Shown piece after piece: positions 1 to 10,156 of a DNA stretch of 32,814 nt (position 1 is its first letter; every line of letters begins with the position of its first letter). The position numbers were made by a program, and so were the translations under genes. Under the pieces are notes generated by a model. It was not told the DNA's origin and did not search any database. It saw only the letters and a list, made by a program, of their open reading frames with translations. Source of the DNA: Burkholderiaceae bacterium (lineage in GTDB: Bacteria > Pseudomonadota > Gammaproteobacteria > Burkholderiales > Burkholderiaceae_C). Where the stretch lies: the NCBI GenBank assembly GCA_031285125.1, contig JAITWT010000074.1, positions 1 through 32,814 on the forward strand, read 5' to 3'.

Positions 1-843
1 ACGGCGCTGCTCGCCGATGTGCTTGAGGACCGCGTTACGCTCGATGCGCTGTGCGTCGAAGGCGCGCTGCTGCGCGGCCCGCTGGGCACGGGGCGCTTTC
101 ACATGCTGGCGGGCACCGGTCTGCCGATGAGCGATTGGGTGCAACGTCTGAGCGCGAAGGCGCGTTACGTGCTGGCCGTGGGCAGTTGCGCGGCCTGGGG
201 CGGCATGACCGCCGGGGGCAGCAACCCCACCGACGCCTGCGGCCTGCAATACGAAGACGACCGTCCCGGCGGCCTGCTGGGGGCCGAGTTCCGCGCGACC
301 GGCGGGCTGCCCGTCATCAACGTCGCGGGCTGCCCCACGCACCCCAACTGGGTCATCGACACACTCACGGCGCTGGCCGCCGGGCTGCTCGCCGCTGCTG
401 ATCTGGACAGCTTTGCCCGCCCGCGCTTTTACGCCGATCAGCTCGTGCATCACGGTTGCACGCGCAATGAATACTATGAGTTCAAGGCCAGCGCCGAAAA
501 GCCCTCTGACCTGGGCTGCCTGATGGAGCACATGGGCTGCAAGGGTACGCAGGTACACGCCGACTGCAACATCCGGCTGTGGAACGGCGAAGGCTCCTGC
601 ATCCGCGGCGGCTACGCCTGCGTGGCCTGCACCGAACCGGGCTTTCAGGAGCCGGGCCACCCGTTCCACCAGACCCCGAAGGTGGCGGGGATTCCCATCG
701 GCCTGCCTACCGACATGCCCAAAGCCTGGTTCGTGGCCCTGGCTTCGCTGTCCAAATCCGCCACGCCGCGCCGGGTCAAGCTCAACGCGGTGGAGGATCA
801 TCTGGTGGTGACGCCGGTGGCGCGCAAGACGCGGTTGAAATGA
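1..843 (+). CDS. hoxB/hupU: Regulatory (H2-sensing) [NiFe] hydrogenase small subunit, 5'-truncated by window edge
   Basis: Frame 1 is open from base 1 (TALLADVLEDRV...) so the true start is outside the window; GSCAAWGG, GCPTHPNW, HMGCKGTQVHADCN, CVACTEPGF small-subunit Cys motifs; no Tat signal or C-terminal TM anchor visible; directly followed by the hoxC-like gene. Confidence 0.9.
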   Translation, partial: TALLADVLEDRVTLDALCVEGALLRGPLGTGRFHMLAGTGLPMSDWVQRLSAKARYVLAVGSCAAWGGMTAGGSNPTDACGLQYEDDRPGGLLGAEFRATGGLPVINVAGCPTHPNWVIDTLTALAAGLLAAADLDSFARPRFYADQLVHHGCTRNEYYEFKASAEKPSDLGCLMEHMGCKGTQVHADCNIRLWNGEGSCIRGGYACVACTEPGFQEPGHPFHQTPKVAGIPIGLPTDMPKAWFVALASLSKSATPRRVKLNAVEDHLVVTPVARKTRLK

Positions 844-2291
844 CCCGTTTGCTCGTCGGCCCCTTCAACCGCGTCGAAGGTGATCTGGAAATCACCCTCG
901 ACCTCGCCGATGGGCGCGTGACCCAGGCGCGCGTCAACGCCCCCATGTACCGGGGTTTTGAGCAGATTCTGACCGGCAAGGCGCCGCACGATGCGCTGGT
1001 CTACGTGCCGCGCATCTGCGGCATCTGCTCAGTCTCGCAGTCGGTGGCGGCGGCGCGCGCGCTGGCCGATATGGCGGGGGCCGCGCCCGCGCCCAACGGC
1101 CAGATCGTCACCAACCTGATGCTGGCCGCAGAAAATCTGGCCGACCACCTGACGCATTTCTACCTGTTCTTCATGCCGGACTTCACCCGGCCCATCTATG
1201 CCGCTGACCCGTGGCACGCGGAAGTCATGCGCCGTTTTGCCCCCCAGGGCGGGCAGCAGACGCGCCAGGCCACCGCGGCGCGGCAGCGCTGGCTCACGCT
1301 GCTGGGCACTTTGGGCGGCAAATGGCCGCATACCCAGAGCATCGAACCCGGCGGCAGCACCCGTCCTGTGGATGCCGCGGAGCGCTTGCGCCTGCTGTCC
1401 AAAATCCGCGAGTTCCGCGCTTTTTTGGAGCAGGAACTGTTCGCCGCCCCGCTGGAACAAATCGCCGCGCTGGACAGCGAATCGGCCCTGTGGAACTGGC
1501 ATGCCCAAGACCCCTGGCGCGGCGACTTGCGCGCCTTTCTGAGCCTGTCGCAAGCGCTGGCCCTCGACCGCCTGGGCGCTGGGCCGGGGCGGTTTCTCAG
1601 TTACGGCGCGTACCCGCAGCCGGACGGCGGGGATACGCTGGACGCGGGCGTTTGGGCCGCCGGGAGCAGGGCCGCGCTTGATACCCGCGCGATCACCGAG
1701 GATGCCAGCCACGCCTGGCTGGCCGATGCCGCCGCCGCGCGCCATCCCCTGGAAGGGCAGACGATACCGGACGCAGACAAGCCCGGCGCGTACAGTTGGA
1801 GCAAAGCGCCGCGCCTGGCCGGCGCGGTGGTGGAAACCGGCGCCATTGCGCGCCAGTTGTGCAGCGGGCAGCCTTTGCTTGCCGACGCCGTACAGCGCCA
1901 CGGCGGCACGGTCTATACCCGTGTGCTGGCGCGGCTGCTGGAATTGGCGCGGGTCGTCCCGCTGATGGAAGACTGGCTGGCGCAGTTGCGCCAGCGCGAG
2001 CCGTACTGCGCCCCGGCGCGCCTGCCCGACGCGGGATCGGGCATCGGTCTGAACGAAGCCGCCCGTGGGGCGCTGGGGCACTGGGTCATCGTTCAGAACG
2101 GGCGCATCGCCAATTACCAGATCGTCTCGCCCACCACCTGGAACTTTTCGCCGCGCGACCGCACGGGCACGCCCGGCGCGCTGGAAAAAGCGCTTGAAGG
2201 CGCGCCCGTGCGGGAAGGCGAAATCACGCCGGTGGCCGTGCAGCACATCGTGCGCTCGTTCGACCCCTGCATGGTGTGCACGGTGCATTGA
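840..2291 (+). CDS. hoxC/hupV: Regulatory [NiFe] hydrogenase large subunit
   Basis: ATGA overlap with the upstream stop; RICGICSVSQS and C-terminal DPCMVCTVH motifs; ends at the His of the DPCxxCxxH motif with no cleavable extension, as is characteristic of HoxC/HupV. Confidence 0.93.
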   Translation: MTRLLVGPFNRVEGDLEITLDLADGRVTQARVNAPMYRGFEQILTGKAPHDALVYVPRICGICSVSQSVAAARALADMAGAAPAPNGQIVTNLMLAAENLADHLTHFYLFFMPDFTRPIYAADPWHAEVMRRFAPQGGQQTRQATAARQRWLTLLGTLGGKWPHTQSIEPGGSTRPVDAAERLRLLSKIREFRAFLEQELFAAPLEQIAALDSESALWNWHAQDPWRGDLRAFLSLSQALALDRLGAGPGRFLSYGAYPQPDGGDTLDAGVWAAGSRAALDTRAITEDASHAWLADAAAARHPLEGQTIPDADKPGAYSWSKAPRLAGAVVETGAIARQLCSGQPLLADAVQRHGGTVYTRVLARLLELARVVPLMEDWLAQLRQREPYCAPARLPDAGSGIGLNEAARGALGHWVIVQNGRIANYQIVSPTTWNFSPRDRTGTPGALEKALEGAPVREGEITPVAVQHIVRSFDPCMVCTVH

Positions 2292-2301
2292 GGAGGGACA
2301 A

Positions 2302-3678
2302 ATGACCGACGACAAATCGAAAGTCACCGCGCCCCGGCCCGGCGTTGCCGCGCCTGCGCCGGGCCGGGGCATGGAAGGGCTGGACGAATCGACCTGGATG
2401 GATGTCATCCAGAAGATGGATGAGGTGTATTCCCAACTGATTCAGGACGAGGTTGAGCTGGAGCAGAAGAATGCCGAGCTGGAGCAGTCGCAGCAGTTCG
2501 TCTTCAGCGTCATGTCGGCGATGTCGGACGTGCTGGTGGTCTGCGACGAGCGCGGCTTGATCGAGCAGACCAACGCCGCGCTGTGCGATCTGGTCGGGCG
2601 CGGCGACCAGGTGCTGCGCGGCACGCCCTTCGAGACCCTGATGGCCGATGCCGACAGCGCCGCGCGGGTGCGGCAGGTGCTGACCCACGCCGCGCCGCCG
2701 CGCGGGGGCGAGGCGCTCGATCTGAACCTGCTCGATGCGCAAGGCCATGCCGTGCCGGTGGATGCCAACATCACGCCGCGCCTGGCCGCCAGCGGGCGGC
2801 GTCAGGGCACGGTGTTCGTGGGCCGTCCGACCGCCGAACTCAAGCGCGCCTATCAGGAACTGCGCAGCACGCACGACGCGCTCAAGCGCGCGCAGCAGCA
2901 GCTCATCCAGTCGGAGAAGATGGCCTCGCTCGGGCGGCTGGTGGCGGGCGTGGCGCATGAGCTGAACAACCCGATCAGCTTCGTGCTGGGCAATGTGCAC
3001 GCGCTCAACCGTTATCTGACGCGCCTGAGCGAGTACCTGAGCGCCGTGCACGACGGCGCGAACGCCGACGCCCTGGCCGCGCTGCGGCAGCGCTTGCGCA
3101 TCGACCACCTGCTGGCCGACATTCCCTCGCTGATCGAGGGCACGCTGGAAGGGGCCAACCGCACCACCGACATCGTCAACGGGCTCAAGCGCTTTTCGGC
3201 GGTGGACAAGGAGGCGCGCTCGCCGGTGGATTTGGGCGAAGTCGTCGAGCGCGCCATCCTGTGGGTACGCAAAGGCCAAGCGGCGGATTTCGCGGTGCAT
3301 TGGGAGCGCGGCGAGCCGGTGATGGTCAACGCCAACGCGGGCCACCTGCAGCAAGTGCTGATGAACCTGCTGCAAAACGCCCTGGACGCCTGCCTGGGTT
3401 ACGCCGAACCGCCCGCGGTATGGATTGCGATGGCGCGTGACGGCGAACGGGTGTGCCTGCATCTGCGCGACAACGGCCCGGGCATCGCCACCCAGCACCT
3501 GTCGGCCATTTTTGACCCTTTCTTCACCACCAAGCCGGCCGGCAAAGGCACGGGACTGGGGCTGTCGATCAGCTACGGCATCGTCGAGCAGCACGGCGGA
3601 CGGCTCCGGAGCGCCAACGCGCCCGAAGGCGGCGCCGAATTCGTGCTGGAACTGCCTTTGCTGCAGCCGCCGTCTTGA
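2302..3678 (+). CDS. hoxJ/hupT: PAS-domain sensor histidine kinase of the H2-sensing system
   Basis: Preceded by GGAGG; PAS-like region, H-box GRLVAGVAHELNNPISFVLGN, N-box NLLQNALDA, G-boxes DNGPGIA and GKGTGLGLSISYGIV; immediately follows hoxBC. Confidence 0.88.
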   Translation: MTDDKSKVTAPRPGVAAPAPGRGMEGLDESTWMDVIQKMDEVYSQLIQDEVELEQKNAELEQSQQFVFSVMSAMSDVLVVCDERGLIEQTNAALCDLVGRGDQVLRGTPFETLMADADSAARVRQVLTHAAPPRGGEALDLNLLDAQGHAVPVDANITPRLAASGRRQGTVFVGRPTAELKRAYQELRSTHDALKRAQQQLIQSEKMASLGRLVAGVAHELNNPISFVLGNVHALNRYLTRLSEYLSAVHDGANADALAALRQRLRIDHLLADIPSLIEGTLEGANRTTDIVNGLKRFSAVDKEARSPVDLGEVVERAILWVRKGQAADFAVHWERGEPVMVNANAGHLQQVLMNLLQNALDACLGYAEPPAVWIAMARDGERVCLHLRDNGPGIATQHLSAIFDPFFTTKPAGKGTGLGLSISYGIVEQHGGRLRSANAPEGGAEFVLELPLLQPPS

Positions 3679-3888
3679 ACCCCAAAACAGCTGTTGACCC
3701 CTTGCCAGGTGAGAGCGCCACCCATTGCATTGGAAGATTTTCTTCCGCAAATCATTCCATTGTGATTGATTAATTTCCAGTTCAGCACCGCACAGACGCG
3801 CCGACCTGCCGGGCACGCCCAAAAAAACGTCATTGATTCAAGCACTTCAGGCCACTGGCGTTAGGACTTTCCCTAATTCCCTTAAAAA

Positions 3889-3904
3889 TGGCTCACAACT
3901 TGCG
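3889..3904 (+). promoter_or_regulatory. Sigma-54 (-24/-12) promoter for the uptake hydrogenase operon
   Basis: TGGCTCACAACTTGCG: TGGC-N7-TTGC matches the TGGCACG-N4-TTGC spacing; lies about 80 bp upstream of the hoxK/hupS start; hup/hox structural operons are commonly HoxA/HupR (NtrC-family) regulated. Confidence 0.75.
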
Positions 3905-3984
3905 TAATATCAGGAGTGCGTACAAAACGTGCGCCTTGAAATTTGCGGAAGCAAATCAATCGCCAACAAATAGCGGAGATACCG

Positions 3985-5109
3985 ATGGAATCGTTCTATC
4001 AAGTCATGCGCAATCAGGGCGTATCCCGGCGCAGTTTCATGAAATTTTGCAGCTTGACAGCCACGGCCATGGGATTGGGGCCGGCCTTTGTGCCGCGCAT
4101 CGCCGATGCACTGGAAAACAAGCCGCGTACGCCCGTGCTATGGCTGCACGGATTGGAATGTACTTGTTGCACCGAATCGTTCATCCGCAGCGCGCACCCG
4201 CTGGCCAAGGACGCGATTCTGTCCATGATTTCGCTCGATTACGACGACACCATCATGGCCGCCGCGGGGCACCAGGCCGAGGCCATCCTCAACGAAATCA
4301 CCACCAAATACAAGGGCAACTACATCGTCGCGGTGGAAGGCAATCCGCCGCTCAATGAGGACGGAATGTTCTGCTTCCCAGGCGGCGAGCCGTTCGTGGA
4401 AAAGCTCAAGCGCGTGTCGGCCGATGCCCAAGCCATCATCGCCTGGGGCGCTTGCGCGTCGTGGGGCTGCGTGCAGGCGGCCAAGCCCAATCCGACCCGC
4501 GCCACGCCGGTGGCCGAGGTGATTCGGGACAAGCCCATCATCAAAGTGCCGGGTTGCCCGCCGATTCCTGAGGTGATGGCGGCGGTGGTGACTTATCTGG
4601 TGACATTTGGACGCATTCCGCCGCTGGACCGCCAGGGCCGTCCCAAGATGTTCTATGGGCAGCGTATCCACGACAAGTGCTACCGCCGTCCGCACTTTGA
4701 CGGCGGCCAATTCGTCGAAAGCTGGGACGATGAGGGCGCCCGCAAAGGCTACTGCCTGTACAAGATGGGCTGCAAGGGTCCGACCACTTACAACGCCTGC
4801 TCGACCGTGCGCTGGAACGGCGGCGTTTCGTTCCCGATCCAGTCCGGCCACGGCTGCATCGGCTGCTCGGAAAACGGGTTCTGGGACAAGGGTTCGTTCT
4901 ACGACCGGGTGGTGGACATCAACCAGTTCGGGGTCGAAAGCAATGCCGACAAAATCGGGCTGACGGCCGTCGGCGTTGGCGCCGCTGCCGTGGCGGCGCA
5001 CGCGGTGGTCAGCGCCATCCGGAGCACCACGCTCAACAAGCGCAGCTACCAGCAGCCCGACCGCAAGAAGCCGGCTGACCAAACTCAACCCGAGGAGACA
5101 CGCCAATGA
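3985..5109 (+). CDS. hoxK/hupS: Membrane-bound uptake [NiFe] hydrogenase small subunit (O2-tolerant type)
   Basis: Tat signal [32 protein letters not shown] and [10 protein letters not shown] contain the two supernumerary Cys; GCPPIPEV; C-terminal hydrophobic anchor. Confidence 0.96.
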   Translation: MESFYQVMRNQGVSRRSFMKFCSLTATAMGLGPAFVPRIADALENKPRTPVLWLHGLECTCCTESFIRSAHPLAKDAILSMISLDYDDTIMAAAGHQAEAILNEITTKYKGNYIVAVEGNPPLNEDGMFCFPGGEPFVEKLKRVSADAQAIIAWGACASWGCVQAAKPNPTRATPVAEVIRDKPIIKVPGCPPIPEVMAAVVTYLVTFGRIPPLDRQGRPKMFYGQRIHDKCYRRPHFDGGQFVESWDDEGARKGYCLYKMGCKGPTTYNACSTVRWNGGVSFPIQSGHGCIGCSENGFWDKGSFYDRVVDINQFGVESNADKIGLTAVGVGAAAVAAHAVVSAIRSTTLNKRSYQQPDRKKPADQTQPEETRQ

Positions 5110-6893
5110 GCACGCAAACACAGGGATTCACGCTGGACAACAGCGGCCGCCGTATCGTTGTCGATCCGGTCACGCGCATCGAAGGGCATCTGCGCTGCGA
5201 GGTCAATCTCGATGGCAACGACGTCATCACCAACGCGGTGTCCACCGGCACCATGTGGCGCGGGCTGGAAGTCATCCTCAAGGGGCGCGACCCGCGCGAT
5301 GCCTGGGCGTTTACCGAGCGCATCTGCGGTGTCTGTACCGGCACCCATGCGCTGACTTCGGTGCGCGCGGTCGAGGACGCGCTGGGCATCAAGATTCCAG
5401 ACAACGCCAACCTGATCCGCAACCTGATGCAAGCGGCCCTGCAAGTGCACGACCACCTGGTGCACTTCTATCACCTGCACGCGCTCGACTGGGTCGATGT
5501 GGTTTCCGCGCTGTCGGCCGACCCCAAAAAGACGTCCGAACTGGCACAAAGCATTTCGGACTGGCCGCTTTCGTCGCCGGGCTACTTTCGCGATTTGCAG
5601 TCGCGCCTGAAGCGCTTTGTCAATTCGGGGCAGTTGGGGCCGTTTCGCAATGGCTACTGGGGCCACCCGGCCTACAAGCTGCCGCCCGAGGCCAATTTGA
5701 TGGCGGTGGCCCATTATCTGGAGGCGCTCGATTTCCAGAAGGAAATCGTCAAAATCCACACCGTCTTCGGCGGCAAGAACCCGCACCCGAACTGGCTGGT
5801 CGGCGGCGTGCCATGCGCCATCAATGTGGATGACGTCGGCGCGGTCGGCGCCATCAACATGGAGCGGCTGAACCTGGTCTCGCAGATCATCGACCGCCTG
5901 ATCACTTTTACCGATCAGGTCTATCTGCCCGATGTGGTGGCCATTGCTTCTTTCTACAAAGACTGGACCTTCGGCGGCGGTCTGTCCGGCAAGTGCGTGC
6001 TCGCATATGGCGATTTCCCCGATATCGCCAACGACCACAGCCCCAAGAGTCTGCTGTTGCCCACCGGGGCGATCATCAATGGCAATTTCAATGAAATCCA
6101 TCCGGTCGATCTGCGCAACCCGGAGGAAATTCAGGAGTTCGTCGCCCATTCCTGGTACCGCTACCCGGATGGCGTCAAGGGCCTGCATCCCTTCGATGGT
6201 GTGACCGAGCCGCATTTCGAGCTGGGTAAAAACTTCAAGGGCACCAAGACCAAAATCGAGAACCTGGACGAAGCGGGCAAATATTCGTGGATCAAGGCGC
6301 CGCGCTGGCGCGGCAACGCGATGGAAGTTGGGCCGCTGGCGCGCTACATCGTGGGCTATTTCCAGAACCGTCCCGACATCAAGGAGCCGGTCGATGCGCT
6401 GCTGGCCAAGCTCCAATTGCCCACCAGCGCACTGTTCTCCACCGTCGGCCGTACTGCGGCGCGCGCTCTGGAATGCCAGTGGGTGGCCTACAAGATGCGT
6501 TATTTCTTCGACCGCCTGATCAGCAACATCAAAAACGGCGATACCGCGACCGCCAACGTTGAAAAGTGGAACCCGGAGACCTGGCCCGCCGAGGCCAAGG
6601 GCGTGGGCTTCACCGAGGCGCCGCGCGGCGCGCTGGGACACTGGATCAAGATCAAGAACAAGCGCATCGAAAGCTACCAGTGCATCGTGCCAACCACCTG
6701 GAACGGCAGCCCGCGCGACGAGTCCGGGAAGATCGGTGCGTTCGAGGCCAGCCTGATGAATACCAAGATGGCCAAACCCGATCAGCCGCTGGAAATCCTG
6801 CGCACGATCCACAGCTTCGACCCTTGCCTGGCCTGCTCGACTCACGTGATCAGCGCAGCCGGCGAGGAATTGGTCAACGTGCAAGTGCGCTGA
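5106..6893 (+). CDS. hoxG/hupL: Membrane-bound uptake [NiFe] hydrogenase large subunit
   Basis: ATGA overlap with hox[15 protein letters not shown] and DPCLACSTH followed by cleavable [15 protein letters not shown] extension. Confidence 0.97.
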   Translation: MSTQTQGFTLDNSGRRIVVDPVTRIEGHLRCEVNLDGNDVITNAVSTGTMWRGLEVILKGRDPRDAWAFTERICGVCTGTHALTSVRAVEDALGIKIPDNANLIRNLMQAALQVHDHLVHFYHLHALDWVDVVSALSADPKKTSELAQSISDWPLSSPGYFRDLQSRLKRFVNSGQLGPFRNGYWGHPAYKLPPEANLMAVAHYLEALDFQKEIVKIHTVFGGKNPHPNWLVGGVPCAINVDDVGAVGAINMERLNLVSQIIDRLITFTDQVYLPDVVAIASFYKDWTFGGGLSGKCVLAYGDFPDIANDHSPKSLLLPTGAIINGNFNEIHPVDLRNPEEIQEFVAHSWYRYPDGVKGLHPFDGVTEPHFELGKNFKGTKTKIENLDEAGKYSWIKAPRWRGNAMEVGPLARYIVGYFQNRPDIKEPVDALLAKLQLPTSALFSTVGRTAARALECQWVAYKMRYFFDRLISNIKNGDTATANVEKWNPETWPAEAKGVGFTEAPRGALGHWIKIKNKRIESYQCIVPTTWNGSPRDESGKIGAFEASLMNTKMAKPDQPLEILRTIHSFDPCLACSTHVISAAGEELVNVQVR

Positions 6894-6914
6894 GCGCAAG
6901 AAACGGGGGATGTC

Positions 6915-7637
6915 GTGAGCAAAGCACGCAAAACCTACAGCTACGATGGCAGCACGGCCTTGCGCATACAGGGCCAGACGGTCACGTCGGTCTATGTCTA
7001 TGAGGCGCCCTTGCGTATATGGCACTGGGTCACCGTGCTGTGCGTATTCACGCTGTGCGTCACGGGTTACCTGATCGGCAAACCGTTGGCTTCCCTGCCC
7101 GGCGAAGCCAGTGCGCACTTCCTGATGGGCTATATCCGCTTCGCCCATTTCAGCGCCGGTATGGTGCTGGCGGTGGGTCTGCTGTTTCGCATCTACTGGG
7201 GCATCGTGGGCAATACCTACGCACGCGAGATATTCATCGTGCCGGTATGGGATCCGCAGTGGTGGCACGAATTTTTCTACGAGTTGAAGTGGTACCTGTT
7301 CATCAAGCGTTTCCCGAGGAAGTACGTCGGCCACAACCCGGTGGGGCAGATCGCCATGTTTTTCTTCTTCGTGTTCGCGATCCTGATGTCACTGAGCGGC
7401 TTGGCCCTGTATGGTGAAGGTCTGGGTCATGACAGTTGGATATGGCACACCTTTGGCTGGGTGGTTTCACTGACCGGCGGTAACAGCTTGGCGGTGCACA
7501 GCTGGCATCGGCTGGGCATGTGGGCCATCGTCATGTTCATCATGGTGCACGTCTATGCCGCCGTTCGCGAGGACATCATGTCCAAGCAAACCCTGATCTC
7601 GACCATGATCAGCGGCTTTCGCATGTTCAAGAACTAA
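6915..7637 (+). CDS. hoxZ/hupC: Ni/Fe-hydrogenase b-type cytochrome subunit
   Basis: GTG start; YVYEAPLRIWHWVTVLCVFTLCVTGYLIG, RFAHFSAGMVLAVGLLFRIYWG and SWHRLGMWAIVMFIMVHVYAAVRED, typical HupC/HyaC helices. Confidence 0.95.
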   Translation: MSKARKTYSYDGSTALRIQGQTVTSVYVYEAPLRIWHWVTVLCVFTLCVTGYLIGKPLASLPGEASAHFLMGYIRFAHFSAGMVLAVGLLFRIYWGIVGNTYAREIFIVPVWDPQWWHEFFYELKWYLFIKRFPRKYVGHNPVGQIAMFFFFVFAILMSLSGLALYGEGLGHDSWIWHTFGWVVSLTGGNSLAVHSWHRLGMWAIVMFIMVHVYAAVREDIMSKQTLISTMISGFRMFKN

Positions 7638-7651
7638 GGCGGGGTTCTCGC

Positions 7652-8284
7652 GTGACCGTGGCACAGACCCCAGCCAGCATCGTCGTCTTGGGCATCGGCA
7701 ACGTTTTGTGGGCCGACGAAGGTTTTGGCGTGCGCGCAGTCGAAGCGCTGCATCAGCGCTGGCAGATGCCCGCGCACGTCTCCCTGGTCGATGGCGGCAC
7801 GCAAGGTTTGGCCTTGCTGCCGCTGGTGGAATCCGCTGAACGGCTGATCGTGCTCGATGCCCTCGATTTCGGACTGCCCCCCGGCACACTGCACCAGGTC
7901 GAAGGCGAGGATGTGCCCGCCACCCTGCAAGCGCGCAAGATGAGCCTGCACCAGACCGGGTTCAATGACGTGCTGGCGCACGCCAAACTCAAAGACCAGT
8001 ACCCGCGCGAAATCGTGCTGATCGGCGTGCAGCCGGTTGAACTCGACGATTACGGCGGCAGCCTGCGTCCACAAGTCAAAGCACGCTTGGATGAAGCGGT
8101 GGCGCGGGCATGTGACGTGCTGCGCCGCTGGGGCGTCGAGCCGGCGCCGCACACGCAAGCACCGCCGCCGTTGTCCGTCAATCCGGGATTGGAATTGGCG
8201 CGCTACGAAGCCGAGCGGCCCACCGAGCAAATGGCCGCGCGCGGGGGCGATGCGCGCTTCTGGCGGTCCATGCCGAAGTCCTGA
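7652..8284 (+). CDS. hupD/hoxM: Hydrogenase maturation endopeptidase
   Basis: GTG start; VLGIGNVLWADEGFGVRAVEAL, VDGGTQGLALLPLVE, VLDALDFG: HyaD/HupD family motifs; ORF-track start at 7520 overlaps hoxZ and is too early. Confidence 0.92.
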   Translation: MTVAQTPASIVVLGIGNVLWADEGFGVRAVEALHQRWQMPAHVSLVDGGTQGLALLPLVESAERLIVLDALDFGLPPGTLHQVEGEDVPATLQARKMSLHQTGFNDVLAHAKLKDQYPREIVLIGVQPVELDDYGGSLRPQVKARLDEAVARACDVLRRWGVEPAPHTQAPPPLSVNPGLELARYEAERPTEQMAARGGDARFWRSMPKS

Positions 8285-8309
8285 ACCCAGAGAGAGAGAG
8301 ATCCCATAG

Positions 8310-8618
8310 ATGTGCATCGGCATCCCCGCGCTGGTCGAGCGTTGCGAGGGCGCTTATGCCCTTTGCCGCACGCGCGATGGCTTGTGCCGCGTCGATTTGG
8401 CGCTGACCGGCCCGGTCTCCGAAGGCCGTTGGCTGCTGGTATTCCAGAACGCGGCGCGCGAATGCATCGACGCGCAGCAGGCGCGTCAGATCGACGCAGC
8501 GCTCGATGCGCTGGCCGCCATCGCCCAAGGCCAGCCCCTGGACATCGACCGTTTTTTCCCCGACCTGGCCAACCGTGAGCCGCAATTGCCGCCGCACCTG
8601 CAAGCGCAGTTGAAATGA
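8310..8618 (+). CDS. hupF/hoxL: HypC/HupF-family hydrogenase chaperone
   Basis: MCIGIPALVE N-terminus (conserved Cys2), about 100 aa, position between hupD and hupG; GA-rich ribosome-binding region upstream. Confidence 0.9.
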   Translation: MCIGIPALVERCEGAYALCRTRDGLCRVDLALTGPVSEGRWLLVFQNAARECIDAQQARQIDAALDALAAIAQGQPLDIDRFFPDLANREPQLPPHLQAQLK

Positions 8619-9046
8619 ATAGGCCCTCTATGTCCACACTCCAGGCCGCTGTGCCACTGACCCAAACCGGCCTGCGCGATCGTCTGCTGGCGCGCGGCTA
8701 CCGCGAAATCGACGCGCAGCAACTGGATGCGCTGGCGCAGGATGTTCCGCGTCTGATCGTGCTGCCGCTGGACAACCCCGAGCGTTTTTCAGAACTGGCC
8801 GACATCATGGTGATCCTGCCCGAGGTGCTGCGCCAGTTCCCGGACGGTTGTTTTCAGGTGGCGTTTTGCAACCCCGCTTCATCGGCGGCGCTGTGCCAGC
8901 GTTTTTCGGTCTACCGGCACCCGGCACTGCTCTTTTTCCACGATGGCGCCCACACCGGCACACTGGAAGGGCTGATGGATTGGAGCGATTACCTGCGTGA
9001 ATTTGCCGCCATGCTGAACAAATCCCCCTCCAAGGAGCCGATGTGA
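8615..9046 (+). CDS. hupG/hoxO: HupG/HoxO/HyaE-family small-subunit maturation protein (thioredoxin-like)
   Basis: ATGA overlap with hupF; DVPRLIVLPLDNPERFSELADIMVILPEVLRQFPD; position in cluster. Confidence 0.85.
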   Translation: MNRPSMSTLQAAVPLTQTGLRDRLLARGYREIDAQQLDALAQDVPRLIVLPLDNPERFSELADIMVILPEVLRQFPDGCFQVAFCNPASSAALCQRFSVYRHPALLFFHDGAHTGTLEGLMDWSDYLREFAAMLNKSPSKEPM

Positions 9047-9936
9047 CCGACCTGAGCCGCTCATTTCCCATTCCGGTGGTCACGGTTGGCCCGGGCTCTC
9101 AACCTCCAGAAGAGGAGGCGCAGGACTTCGACTTTCTGCCCTTGCCCAACGCTGTCGATACCTTCAACGCGCCGCCCGTCATCTCCACCAGCACCGCGGC
9201 CAAGGCGCCGGTGCTGGCCTTGCTCAGGCAAGCCGTGCTCGCGCTGCAAGACACCGCGCGCGCGCGCGCCGGCGCCGTCGTGCTGCCGGTGCAGGGCCTC
9301 GATCATGAAGCGCAGGCGCTGCTGGCCCAGGTCATGGGCGAAGGCGAAGTCTCGGCCCAGATCGGTCTGCCCGACGGCCGCTCGCTGCAAATCCAGGAAA
9401 CCGTCTATACCGGCATCTGGCGCGTGCTCGAATTGGACGTGGCTGGGCGCGTATGTGCCGATCATCTCGAGGTCGCCAGCGTACCCGCCGCTGTCACGCG
9501 CGAAGCGGCGCGAGCCAGCGCCATGCATGCCCAGTCACCGCCGGTGCAGGGGCATGAACTGATCAATGGACCTTCCATCGCCAGCGAAATCATCGCCGCG
9601 CACGAAGCGGCCGTGGCCAGCGATGGCGCGCACAGCCACGTCGTCAACTTCACCTTGTTGCCCGTCACCGCGGACGACATGGCCTGGCTCAACCGCATGA
9701 TCGGCGGCGGCCCGGTCGGCATTTTTTCGCGCGGCTACGGCAAATGTGTGGTCACTTCCACCGGGTTGCGGCACGTCTGGCGCGTGCGCTATTTCGATGG
9801 CATGAACAAGACACTGCTCGATACGCTGGAAATTACCCGCGCCCCCGAAGTGGTGCAGGCCGCCGCCGAGGATCTGGCCGATACGCGTGAACGTCTGCAC
9901 GAATTGATCACATGGCTGGAGCGTGACGATGTTTGA
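9043..9936 (+). CDS. hupH/hoxQ: HupH/HoxQ/HyaF-family hydrogenase maturation protein
   Basis: GTGA overlap with hupG; LPLPNAVDTFNAP, YTGIWRVLELD, ISRAPEVVQAAAEDLADTRERL-like C-terminus. Confidence 0.88.
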   Translation: MTDLSRSFPIPVVTVGPGSQPPEEEAQDFDFLPLPNAVDTFNAPPVISTSTAAKAPVLALLRQAVLALQDTARARAGAVVLPVQGLDHEAQALLAQVMGEGEVSAQIGLPDGRSLQIQETVYTGIWRVLELDVAGRVCADHLEVASVPAAVTREAARASAMHAQSPPVQGHELINGPSIASEIIAAHEAAVASDGAHSHVVNFTLLPVTADDMAWLNRMIGGGPVGIFSRGYGKCVVTSTGLRHVWRVRYFDGMNKTLLDTLEITRAPEVVQAAAEDLADTRERLHELITWLERDDV

Positions 9937-10147
9937 AGGCAGTTACCTGGGCGATGCCAGCGGGCTGCGTCCCGAGAGCCGGCTCGAATGCAAGATTTGC
10001 TGGTGGGTCTATGACCCGGCCCAAGGCGATCGGCAATGGGGCATCCCGCCCGGCACCCCCTTCGCCAGCCTGCCGCCGCATTGGCGCTGCCCGGTGTGCG
10101 ATGGCGAGCCCGAGCAATTTATGGTTGTGGCGGATTCGCAGTCCTGA
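9929..10147 (+). CDS. hupI/hoxR: Hydrogenase-associated rubredoxin
   Basis: ECKICWWVYDPAQGD...WRCPVCDGEPEQF: two CxxC rubredoxin motifs; start overlaps the hupH stop (GTG at 9923 is an alternative). Confidence 0.93.
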   Translation: MFEGSYLGDASGLRPESRLECKICWWVYDPAQGDRQWGIPPGTPFASLPPHWRCPVCDGEPEQFMVVADSQS

Positions 10148-10156
10148 GAAGTTGCG

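Noticed and set aside
1029-3822. Long minus-strand ORFs antisense to hoxC and hoxJ (1029-2408, 2224-3822)
   Set aside because: Same antisense artefact; no domain motif.
5085-7334. 749-aa minus-strand ORF antisense to hoxG/hoxZ
   Set aside because: Low-complexity, Gln/Arg/His/Asp-rich translation typical of the antisense frame of a GC-rich gene; the + strand carries unambiguous hydrogenase motifs.
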